A stretch of 5,158 nucleotides of DNA from Pseudomonadota bacterium (GCA_030625525.1 DAOUQR010000104.1:1-5158), one strand, 5' to 3'. Shown: positions 1 through 4,727, counted from the stretch's first letter. Notes: generated from the sequence alone by a model not told the origin. Translations and numbers: made by a program.

Positions 1-393
1 ACTGGTATTGGAGATCATGTCGACGATGAAATGACGATAGAAAACATTCTTCTGGCATCAAAAAATGCAGCCTCCTTTTGCAAAAAAGTAATTAAACAAA
101 TTATTCATGTTTCTACAAATGAAAAAACAAACGAACTACACCCCACTGCAAAAAGACTTATTGAACAATATTCCTTAGAAAAGCATCCTGAAGGTGGGTA
201 TTATGCTCGGACTTATGAATCCAAACATCGAATTCCCGCACCCAAGAATTTCGGTACAGGCAAAACACGCTCGTGTGCGACATCAATTTATTATCTACTA
301 AACGGTCATGACAAATCAACTTGGCACCAATTTCCCGAACACAAAAAACTGATCGCTCGTTTTTTAAACAAAAACAATCATCACGCCATTTAA
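1..393 (+). pseudogene. Truncated DUF985 cupin fused to a nucleosidase-like tail (5' partial)
   Basis: The frame is open from the first base; an ATG at 31 exists, but nothing marks it as the true start. Counting from base 1, residues 2-34 (GIGDHVDDE followed by an amphipathic helix) resemble the C-terminal 'ISD.aD' segment and last helix of MTA/SAH nucleosidases of the phosphorylase superfamily. This is a pattern match by eye. From about residue 49 it reads as a DUF985 (YML079W-like) cupin: TAKRLIEQY, then the hallmark HPEGGYYARTY (62-72), then TSIYYLLNG and a histidine in STWHQF (106-111). Family members then continue with a DEIWHFY-like strand and about 80 more residues. Here homology stops at WHQF and the frame ends 19 residues later in an unrelated basic tail, so most of the cupin barrel is missing. 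No in-frame ATG lies between the two parts. I infer a decayed gene, perhaps cut during acquisition of the neighbouring ATPase gene. DUF985 cupins have no well-established reaction. Confidence 0.7.
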
Positions 394-448
394 ATCTTTT
401 CAATAAATTGAAGTGTACAATTAAACTAAACACTCGTTAAATATGATT

Positions 449-1678
449 TTAAATTAAATATTGCAATAATTTATCCGCGCTTATAATTAGCAGTGAGTAA
501 TCATCGTTATTAATGATATTGAATACACCACGTTTTCTCACAACTTGAATGGCGTGCGAGCACTTTAAGAATTTCATAAATTGCGACCAATTAGGTGAAG
601 GCTGTTCATCATTAAGTTTTACTTCAATCGGCAGCCAAGGCTTACGATCTTTTGTAATTAAAAAATCAATTTCTTTTTTTTCTTTATTCCTAATATATCG
701 TAATTCAAAATCACCGTAGCCGGTATCATGGCAATAGTGACAATACTTCAACAAATGAGAACCAATAAGATTTTCAAAGCGGGGACCTGGTTCGACAACT
801 TCGCTCCAATCCCAGAGATAAAGCTTGCCTTCCTTTTTAATGGAGCGTGGTAAATTTCGATGATACGGCTTAACTTCGAAGTGATAATACAGCGCTTTTA
901 GATAACTGAGCCAGCGTTTTATCGTATTGTATGATACCTCTAGATCGCGTGCTAGAGAATTCAAGCCCAGAGAATAACTGACGCGTTCTGGCAATATACT
1001 CGCTAACATTTCAACCTGGCTGAGTTCGGGCAATCTGCTCAAATCTCGCAAGTCTTCTCGAATTAATCGTTCTATGCGACTACGCTGCCATAGTCTAAGT
1101 TTGCGTGTGGATTGTCCGAGAAATGGCTCTGGAAATGGACCAAACTTTTCGAGCTGTTGCAATATTTCAAAATCTGTCTTCGCGGCTTTAATTGAGTCTT
1201 GAAAGATATAATCTACGAGCAGATCTGGCTCAGTAAACTCATTTCGCTGCGTTAACTCAGCAAGTGAAAACGGATGCATGCGAAAGTGATGATAACGTCC
1301 CAATAAGCTATCACTACCTCTTCGATACACATCTAATTTAGCACTACCAGTTACAAGAATATTACAAGGATTCAGCAATGTGTCGTAAATTCCTTTGATG
1401 CTACGTTTCCATAATGTTGCTTTATGGATCTCATCGAGGATGATTAAAGGTTGAGTTTCACTCGCTTGTTGCGGAATAACTTGAGATGGATCTTTGGTCC
1501 ACAAGCGGCGAAACTTGGTTTCGTCCCAATTATAATAATGACCATTGCCTCTTTCTTGCAGTAAGGCTTTAGCCATCGTGGTCTTGCCCACTTGTCTTGG
1601 GCCAGATACAAATGCCATTTTATCTGCATCGAAACAGAGTTCAATCAAATCATTAACGATATAGCGAGTTCTATTCAT
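449..1678 (-). CDS. AAA ATPase with DUF4143 C-terminal region
   Basis: This 409-residue protein is a full-length member of the bacterial 'ATP-binding protein / DUF4143' family. These are STAND/AAA-like P-loop ATPases of mostly unknown role, common in accessory regions. A Walker A motif GPRQVGKTT lies at residues 26-34 and a Walker B LIILDEIHK at 78-86 with D82 and E83. A sensor-type strand ILVTGSAKLD (107-116) is followed by SLLGRYHHFRMHPFSLAEL, typical of the family. Residues about 211-313 form the DUF4143 region with a winged-helix-like stretch (SLARDLEVSYNTIKRWLSYL). The end carries EIDFLI...PIEVK (D338, E352, K354), a PD-(D/E)XK-like arrangement whose activity is unproven. A longer frame begins at a TTG at 1714, but that TTG is the -35 box of the apparent promoter. 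MNRTRYI at 1678 is the usual family start, so ATG 1678 is chosen. The gene stands alone, divergent from hypA and convergent with the cupin remnant. It is cytoplasmic, with no signal peptide or membrane segment. Confidence 0.93.
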   Translation of the reverse strand: MNRTRYIVNDLIELCFDADKMAFVSGPRQVGKTTMAKALLQERGNGHYYNWDETKFRRLWTKDPSQVIPQQASETQPLIILDEIHKATLWKRSIKGIYDTLLNPCNILVTGSAKLDVYRRGSDSLLGRYHHFRMHPFSLAELTQRNEFTEPDLLVDYIFQDSIKAAKTDFEILQQLEKFGPFPEPFLGQSTRKLRLWQRSRIERLIREDLRDLSRLPELSQVEMLASILPERVSYSLGLNSLARDLEVSYNTIKRWLSYLKALYYHFEVKPYHRNLPRSIKKEGKLYLWDWSEVVEPGPRFENLIGSHLLKYCHYCHDTGYGDFELRYIRNKEKKEIDFLITKDRKPWLPIEVKLNDEQPSPNWSQFMKFLKCSHAIQVVRKRGVFNIINNDDYSLLIISADKLLQYLI

Positions 1679-1679
1679 G

Positions 1680-1714
1680 TTGACTATATTAACGTCTATC
1701 GGAAAAATAGTCAA
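1680..1714. repeat. 8-bp inverted repeat spanning the ATPase promoter
   Basis: TTGACTAT (1680-1687) and ATAGTCAA (1707-1714) are perfect inverted copies separated by 19 bp. On the minus strand one arm contains the -35 box. The other arm covers the last bases of the -10 box and the discriminator. The centre-to-centre distance is 27 bp, about two and a half helical turns. This would suit a regulator binding both arms, but no such protein can be named. Confidence 0.45.
1686..1714 (-). promoter_or_regulatory. Sigma-70-type promoter of the ATPase gene, leaderless
   Basis: On the minus strand a -35 box TTGACT (1714-1709; 5 of 6 consensus bases) is followed by a 17-bp spacer and TAATAT (1691-1686; 4 of 6, with the key TA...T). 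Seven bases later comes A1678, the first base of the ATG. Transcription would therefore start at or within a base or two of the start codon. No Shine-Dalgarno sequence precedes the ATG, which fits leaderless translation. The promoter is predicted by eye. Confidence 0.55.
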
Positions 1715-1775
1715 GAAAAATTTCTGGCCATTTTGCCGGTAGTCGTTAATATGGTCAGGCCTTTCGCCAGCCCAA

Positions 1776-1791
1776 ATCTTAATGTTAAGAT
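1776..1791. repeat. Short palindrome upstream of hypA (candidate operator)
   Basis: ATCTTAATGTTAAGAT consists of perfect 7-bp arms around a TG centre. It lies about 70 bp before the hypA leader frame, in the intergenic region between the divergent ATPase and hypA genes. It does not match the FNR box (TTGAT-N4-ATCAA). No convincing sigma-70 promoter for hypA is visible next to it, so its role as a binding site is only inferred from symmetry and position. Confidence 0.35.
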
Positions 1792-1849
1792 GACATGTGG
1801 AGATTCGAGAGCGAAATTCTTACTAACTAACCTTCTATTTCATTAACTT

Positions 1850-1854
1850 AGGAG
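1850..1854 (+). promoter_or_regulatory. Shine-Dalgarno AGGAG before the hypA leader frame
   Basis: AGGAG lies 6 bases before GTG 1861, which is ideal spacing, but 28 bases before the hypA ATG at 1883, which is too far for direct initiation. Only a weak AAAAG directly abuts the hypA ATG. The ribosome therefore most likely loads at the GTG and reaches hypA by coupling. Confidence 0.6.
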
Positions 1855-1860
1855 AAGCCA

Positions 1861-1890
1861 GTGTCTTACCGATTAACAAAAGATGCATGA
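1861..1890 (+). CDS. Nine-codon leader peptide overlapping the hypA start
   Basis: GTG 1861 opens a nine-codon frame (MSYRLTKDA) that ends at TGA 1888-1890. An AGGAG Shine-Dalgarno sequence sits 6 bases before it, and an in-frame TAG at 1849-1851 closes the frame upstream. Its stop lies just past the hypA ATG (1883-1885), giving an 8-base overlap in another frame. Terminating ribosomes could then reinitiate on hypA. The composition is ordinary, without runs of one amino acid, so classical attenuation is not suggested. It may serve only to couple translation. The alternative is that hypA initiates by itself and this frame is accidental. Confidence 0.4.
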   Translation: MSYRLTKDA

Positions 1891-2212
1891 ATTAAGCATC
1901 TGCCAACGCATTGTCAAACTGATTGAAGCGCAGGTTGGTGAGCGAACTGTCGTTGGAATAACCTTGCAAATAGGCGGGTTTGCGGGGGTTGAAATTTCTT
2001 CACTAGAATATTTATTCCCCTTCGCAGCAAAAAATACGGTTGTACAGGATGCAATATTAACGATTAACCATGTGACATCAAAAGCCCGTTGCAACGATTG
2101 CCAGCATGTCTTTTCCCCTCAGCGACGTTATGATGCGTGTCCAGAATGTGAGGCGTATGGATTTGAGTTACTAGCTGGTGACGAACTGAATTTAATCAGC
2201 GTCAGCTGTTGA
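1883..2212 (+). CDS. hypA: HypA, nickel chaperone for [NiFe]-hydrogenase maturation
   Basis: HypA is a small cytoplasmic metallochaperone that, with the GTPase HypB, inserts nickel into the large subunit of [NiFe]-hydrogenases. In some bacteria it also supports urease. The 109 residues are a normal, complete length. The start MHEL supplies the N-terminal amine, His2 and Glu3 of the nickel site. Residues 20-45 follow the family pattern of a beta strand ending in IGGFAGVE...L. The structural zinc site is two CxxC motifs, C70-N-D-C73 and C86-P-E-C89. The ending, with GDELNLISVS, matches the family's last strand. ATG 1883 is fixed by the need for MHE at the terminus. Translation probably depends on the upstream leader frame because the only strong Shine-Dalgarno sequence serves that frame. 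hypB follows after 60 bp on the same strand and is presumably co-transcribed. Confidence 0.97.
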   Translation: MHELSICQRIVKLIEAQVGERTVVGITLQIGGFAGVEISSLEYLFPFAAKNTVVQDAILTINHVTSKARCNDCQHVFSPQRRYDACPECEAYGFELLAGDELNLISVSC

Positions 2213-2260
2213 GCATATACCTAACTGGATGCTTTCTGTTAGAGTGCAGCTGATTTAACG

Positions 2261-2266
2261 AGGGAG
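2261..2266 (+). promoter_or_regulatory. Ribosome binding site of hypB
   Basis: AGGGAG ends 6 bases before ATG 2273, a strong and well-placed Shine-Dalgarno sequence. It gives hypB an initiation signal independent of hypA, in contrast to the poor one directly at hypA. It also supports the short N-terminus beginning MCGHCGCG. Confidence 0.75.
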
Positions 2267-2272
2267 AGATTT

Positions 2273-2944
2273 ATGTGCGGACATTGTGGCTGTGGTGAAA
2301 CAAGCAAACCTGAAATCATTGATTTGCATCAATCGATACTCTCCGATAACGATCACATGGCGGCTCATAATCGAGAACATTTTGAAAAAAGTCATATCAC
2401 TGCGATTAATCTCGTGTCATCCCCCGGTGCGGGAAAAACTACCTTGCTTGAACATACTTTAAAGATCTTAAATAAAGATATTCCCTGTGCTGTGATAGAA
2501 GGTGATCAACAAACCGATTTAGATGCCGTTCGAATTGCAAAAACAGGTGTCGCGGTCAAGCAAATTAATACCGGCCATGGTTGTCATTTAGAGGCCGCGA
2601 GTATTCATGACGCGCTCCATGAAATGCAACTACCCTCAAACAGTTACTTGTTTATTGAGAACGTCGGCAATTTAGTGTGTCCCGCATTATTCGATCTCGG
2701 TGAACAACGCCGCGTGGTTTTATTATCTGTTACCGAGGGTGATGACAAGCCTTTAAAATATCCAGACATGTTCGCAAAATCTCATTGCATGGTGATCACT
2801 AAAATGGATTTGCTGCCCTATGTCGATTTTGATGTTGACCAGTGTGTTTCGTATGCGAAACGTCTGCAGCCCGATATTGAGGTGATCACACTTTCTGTTA
2901 AGCAGCTTGAAAGTTTAAATCCGTGGTTCGACTACCTACGCTAA
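2273..2944 (+). CDS. hypB: HypB, GTPase for nickel insertion into [NiFe]-hydrogenase
   Basis: HypB is the SIMIBI-class GTPase that works with HypA to deliver nickel to hydrogenase after the Fe(CN)2CO group is installed. The N-terminus MCGHCGCG carries C2, C5 and C7, the CxxCxC high-affinity nickel motif known from E. coli. The P-loop is SSPGAGKTT (49-57). EGDQQTDLD (76-84) and GHGCHLE (101-107, with C104 and H105) follow, then ENVGNLVCP (129-137, with C136). C104, H105 and C136 correspond to the metal site at the G-domain dimer interface. The base-specificity motif reads TKMD (176-179) where many HypB proteins have NKxD. The C-terminus NPWFDYLR is complete. At 223 residues it is shorter than E. 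coli HypB (about 290) because the linker after the nickel motif is short and has no polyhistidine stretch, so little nickel storage is expected. Only 6 bp separate its stop from the convergent hydrolase gene. No hypC, hypD, hypE or hypF follows. Confidence 0.97.
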   Translation: MCGHCGCGETSKPEIIDLHQSILSDNDHMAAHNREHFEKSHITAINLVSSPGAGKTTLLEHTLKILNKDIPCAVIEGDQQTDLDAVRIAKTGVAVKQINTGHGCHLEAASIHDALHEMQLPSNSYLFIENVGNLVCPALFDLGEQRRVVLLSVTEGDDKPLKYPDMFAKSHCMVITKMDLLPYVDFDVDQCVSYAKRLQPDIEVITLSVKQLESLNPWFDYLR

Positions 2945-2950
2945 AGTCAG

Positions 2951-3517
2951 TTAAATGGTTAAGTGACGTATGATAGCCTGGGAAAGTTCAGGAAAAGATA
3001 ATTTTTCATAATCACCACCGAAATGACCCTGGTCAGCATATTCATGATATTCACAATTGAGTTTGTTATGGATAAATCGAGCTTCCTCGATCGGGATCCA
3101 CGGATCATCTTGCGAGGCAAAGAGTATAATTCTTTGCTGGTTATTTTTAATTTTTTCCCATTGCCAGGGTGAGTCAAAATACTCAGATGATTTTTCAGTC
3201 TCCATATCTAGATCGGTATGATAGGCTCCGACAAGTACAGAACCAAAAATGGGTTTTTCTTCGGCGAATTTCATTGCTGCAATGGCACCACTGGAGTGGC
3301 CCACCAGTAATGAATTTTCATCGACGCTTAACTCATTACGTAAATAGGGCAGCCAATAAGACGCGCGAGCTAATTCGTTATCGGGCCATTCTTCGGCAAT
3401 AACAGTGATGCCTTCGGCCTCTAATGTCGCTTTGACGCTTGGAAACCAATTATCTTGCGGTGAACCACCGCCGTTTCCGGGGATAAAGACAACTTTTTTC
3501 TGTGAATCAATGGCCAT
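2951..3517 (-). CDS. RBBP9/YdeN-type serine alpha/beta hydrolase
   Basis: This 188-residue cytoplasmic protein matches the RBBP9/YdeN family of small serine hydrolases, which are esterase-like; natural substrates are mostly unknown. The oxyanion-side motif FIPGNGGGSPQDNWFP lies at 11-26. The nucleophile elbow GHSSG at 73-77 has Ser75. The acid is probably Asp138 in SQDDPW (135-140), and GHFGG (164-168) gives His165, completing the triad. WPDNELARASYW (44-55) is also characteristic of the family. The length is normal and there is no signal peptide. Its ATG lies 21 bp after the stop of the Rpn gene on the same strand, with only a weak GGA 8 bases before it. It is therefore probably the second gene of that operon and depends on read-through. 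Whether it contributes to the Rpn function is unknown. Confidence 0.92.
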   Translation of the reverse strand: MAIDSQKKVVFIPGNGGGSPQDNWFPSVKATLEAEGITVIAEEWPDNELARASYWLPYLRNELSVDENSLLVGHSSGAIAAMKFAEEKPIFGSVLVGAYHTDLDMETEKSSEYFDSPWQWEKIKNNQQRIILFASQDDPWIPIEEARFIHNKLNCEYHEYADQGHFGGDYEKLSFPELSQAIIRHLTI

Positions 3518-3538
3518 TAATATATTCCAGTATATTTT

Positions 3539-3751
3539 TCAGTCAATGTTCTGAGGCCTGTTAAACACTTGCAAGGCTTCAAGTTCAAGTCCCGTTAAAC
3601 GCGCAACGTTTACTTCTGAAAAGCCTTCGGTTAGCAAAGATTTAGCGAGTAGTAACTTGGTTTGCTTGGCACCTTGCTGCATGCCTTGTTGCATTCCTTG
3701 TTGAATACCTTTTTTATAACCCCGTTGTTCAAATCTTTCAGCGAGTGTCAT
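3539..3751 (-). CDS. Candidate intragenic Rpn short protein (RpnS-like antitoxin)
   Basis: The in-frame ATG at codon 247 of the Rpn gene would yield a separate 70-residue protein starting MTLAERFEQRG. It comprises the four-residue repeat tract and the C-terminal helical domain but none of the nuclease residues. In E. coli, Rpn genes have been reported to encode a short C-terminal protein from an internal start that binds and inhibits the long nuclease. The layout here is the same: catalytic N-terminus, repeat, small C-terminal domain, strong internal start. The internal ATG has GGAGG at 8 bases, whereas the full-length protein starts at GTG. This is an inference from sequence and family knowledge. 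Expression and inhibition are unproven, and I saw no convincing internal promoter. Confidence 0.5.
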   Translation of the reverse strand: MTLAERFEQRGYKKGIQQGMQQGMQQGAKQTKLLLAKSLLTEGFSEVNVARLTGLELEALQVFNRPQNID

Positions 3752-4489
3752 GACTTCATCCTCCAATTTTTTGGATAAGTGCTGTTCGGCCTTATTGACG
3801 ATTAATTGTTCTTCATCATGATCTAAATCGTCCAGAACGTATTTTAGCACTACTTTTGCATATTGCGCACCTTCGTGGAACTCGACAATTCTTAACCATG
3901 GAAAGAGTGTGTCCAAATAATCAGCAAAATCCTGTACTTTTCGATACTTCAACACGAATTCAACCAAGCCTGACCACAGGCGTTGCTTCAAGTCGTGATC
4001 ACTGATTTTTTGTAACTCGATTATTTGAAATGGATTAAGTAATATATTTTTAGCGAGTTGTTCGTGTTCACCAAATAATTTGAATAACGTGCGAGGTGCA
4101 TTCCATGTTTTTTCCCCGGTATAGATCACGATCGGATAGATCAGCGGTAATGAGCCTTTCTTTATTTTTTTCCGATGACGATCAAAGATGTTTAACATAT
4201 ATCGAAAAAGTCTTAGCGACATGTGTTGATCGATGGCACTTTGATGTTCGCATAATAAATAGAAATATGCGGGTGTGTTTTCAATATTTACACTGTACAA
4301 CACATCTGCTTCACTCGATTTATAATTGTCATCGATGAAGCTTTCTTTTTCTAATTTCAAGCTGGAGAAATCCACTTTCTGCAGTATATGTGCGGGTAAA
4401 TGTGATTGAAAAAACTCAATCGCCACTCTAGTGTCCGCCATTGCTTGTTTAAATAACTTATCGTGAGGTTGATGGATCAACGTTGTCAC
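3539..4489 (-). CDS. Rpn-family PD-(D/E)XK nuclease (putative transposase, PF04754 type)
   Basis: Rpn/YhgA-like proteins are PD-(D/E)XK DNA endonucleases first named for promoting RecA-independent recombination; several are toxic and act against phage. The first 130 residues follow the family closely: PHDKLFKQAM (8-17), FFQSHLPAHI (26-35), SSEADVLYSV (58-67) with Asp62, YLLCEHQS (77-84) with Glu81 and Gln83, then MSLRLFRYML (90-99) and IYPIVIYTGEKTW (117-129). Asp62, Glu81 and Gln83 are the expected catalytic set, so the nuclease looks intact. The C-terminal third is helical and charged. It contains the tandem repeat GIQQ-GMQQ-GMQQ-GAKQ (261-276) and ends in a small helical domain. At 316 residues it is full length for the family. 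The start is GTG 4489 with AAGGAA 7 bases upstream. An internal ATG at codon 247 has a stronger site. Despite the 'transposase' label there are no terminal repeats or other insertion-sequence features. It is first in an apparent operon with the hydrolase. Confidence 0.93.
   Translation of the reverse strand: MTTLIHQPHDKLFKQAMADTRVAIEFFQSHLPAHILQKVDFSSLKLEKESFIDDNYKSSEADVLYSVNIENTPAYFYLLCEHQSAIDQHMSLRLFRYMLNIFDRHRKKIKKGSLPLIYPIVIYTGEKTWNAPRTLFKLFGEHEQLAKNILLNPFQIIELQKISDHDLKQRLWSGLVEFVLKYRKVQDFADYLDTLFPWLRIVEFHEGAQYAKVVLKYVLDDLDHDEEQLIVNKAEQHLSKKLEDEVMTLAERFEQRGYKKGIQQGMQQGMQQGAKQTKLLLAKSLLTEGFSEVNVARLTGLELEALQVFNRPQNID
3662..3709 (-). repeat. 12-bp tandem repeat coding GxQQ in the Rpn gene
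   Basis: Four consecutive 12-base units read GGTATTCAACAA, GGAATGCAACAA, GGCATGCAGCAA and a diverged GGTGCCAAGCAA, encoding GIQQ, GMQQ, GMQQ and GAKQ. Because the unit is a multiple of three, gain or loss of copies would change protein length without shifting frame. Similar Gly/Gln-rich repeats occur at this position in other Rpn proteins. The tract lies about 14 codons after the internal start and so would be present in both long and short products. Confidence 0.85.
3760..3764 (-). promoter_or_regulatory. Internal Shine-Dalgarno GGAGG within the Rpn gene
   Basis: On the minus strand GGAGG (3764-3760) lies 8 bases before ATG 3751, which is near-perfect strength and spacing. It falls in codons for Leu-Glu-Asp-Glu at 242-245, where many synonymous spellings would have destroyed it. 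It supports the internal start. Confidence 0.6.
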
Positions 4490-4503
4490 GGCAAATTCCT
4501 TTT
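4490..4503 (-). promoter_or_regulatory. Ribosome binding site deciding the GTG start of the Rpn gene
   Basis: On the minus strand AAAAGGAA is followed by TTTGCC and then GTG 4489. The AGGA core (4500-4497) is 7 bases from the start codon. No ATG is suitably placed nearby, and the family N-terminus (HDKLFK at residues 9-14) agrees with starting here. Confidence 0.65.
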
Positions 4504-4514
4504 GGCTAGTGATA

Positions 4515-4533
4515 ACAATTCAGTATGAATTGT
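4515..4533. repeat. Perfect 19-bp palindrome over the Rpn promoter (candidate operator)
   Basis: ACAATTCAGTATGAATTGT has perfect 8-bp arms around a 3-bp centre. It covers the -10 box and the predicted start point of the Rpn operon, 26 to 44 bp before the GTG. Size and symmetry are those of a site for a dimeric helix-turn-helix repressor. No regulator gene lies in the window, so the binder is unknown. Confidence 0.55.
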
Positions 4534-4551
4534 GAAAATGGAATATATCAA
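4522..4551 (-). promoter_or_regulatory. Predicted promoter of the Rpn-hydrolase operon
   Basis: On the minus strand TTGATA (4551-4546; 5 of 6) and CATACT (4527-4522; 4 of 6) are 18 bp apart. They predict a transcript start near 4515 and a leader of about 25 bases before GTG 4489. The -10 box lies inside a perfect palindrome, suggesting repression. The promoter is judged by eye only. Confidence 0.5.
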
Positions 4552-4570
4552 ACAACACCCCAAATTGAAA

Positions 4571-4690
4571 CTATCCATGGGTTAAATATTGCGGCAAAGC
4601 GGTTTCGATTGCCGGTTGCTCCAAAATATTTAGATAGACTTTTCGAGCATCATCCTTGTCATTATGATTGACAGTGTAGATATGGCGATT
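4571..4690 (-). pseudogene. Possible 39-residue remnant frame upstream of the Rpn gene
   Basis: On the minus strand an open stretch of 39 codons has no ATG, GTG or TTG near its beginning. It is preceded by TAA TAA and ends at TAG 4573-4571. It contains KDDARKVYLNILEQP, which has the look of a real amphipathic helix. The opposite strand also holds a 48-codon frame (4525-4671) starting MNCENGIYQ, so coding here is uncertain. I recognise neither product. The reading may be chance, and the right end overlaps the predicted promoter of the DUF523 gene. Confidence 0.2.
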
Positions 4691-4697
4691 TTATTAT
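4668..4697 (+). promoter_or_regulatory. Near-consensus sigma-70 promoter of the DUF523 gene
   Basis: A perfect TTGACA (4668-4673) is followed by an 18-bp spacer and TATTAT (4692-4697; 5 of 6). The predicted start is near 4704, leaving a leader of about 24 bases before ATG 4728. It is the best promoter match in the window and suggests constitutive expression. Confidence 0.7.
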
Positions 4698-4727
4698 ACT
4701 CGGTCTACCTAAACAAAAAGTGATGAT

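Noticed and set aside
1679..1714. Longer ATPase N-terminus from TTG 1714
   Set aside because: The TTG forms the -35 box of a good promoter, has no ribosome site, and adds 12 residues not typical of the family.
1725..1775. Possible sigma-54 (-24/-12) promoter for hypA
   Set aside because: GG and GC pairs occur (for example GGCCATTTTGC), but the spacing is 7 or 11 bases rather than 10, and the TTGC element is poorly placed.
1592..1846. 84-codon plus-strand open frame across the ATPase start and intergenic region
   Set aside because: It overlaps the well-supported ATPase gene for its first third, has no Shine-Dalgarno sequence or recognisable motif, and ends before the hypA signals. It is treated as a shadow.
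2936..2960. Bidirectional terminator between hypB and the hydrolase gene
   Set aside because: Only 6 bp separate the two stops, and no GC-rich stem with a T-run is present.
3169..3402. 77-codon plus-strand frame opposite the hydrolase, and similar antisense frames at 158-433, 1444-1644, 1873-2094, 2959-3177 and 4096-4338
   Set aside because: Each lies in or largely over a gene or remnant with clear family motifs in another frame, and none shows its own motif or ribosome site.
3662..3709. Short repeats as a CRISPR array
   Set aside because: The units are 12 bp, directly adjacent without spacers, and in frame within a protein-coding gene.
3710..3715. A-run in the Rpn gene as a programmed frameshift site
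   Set aside because: The run is in the phase AAA AAA G, not the X XXY YYZ phase needed, and six A residues are common in AT-rich genes.
3539..4489. Insertion sequence, because the family is often labelled transposase
   Set aside because: No terminal inverted repeats, target duplication or DDE transposase motifs are visible; Rpn proteins are PD-(D/E)XK nucleases.
4511..4520. Resemblance of GATAACAATT to part of the lac operator
   Set aside because: Only half of a lac operator matches, and the actual symmetry of the site is the different palindrome at 4515-4533.
4592..4614. 6-bp inverted repeat CGGCAA / TTGCCG as a terminator
   Set aside because: The stem is short, the loop is 11 bases, and no T-run follows on either strand.
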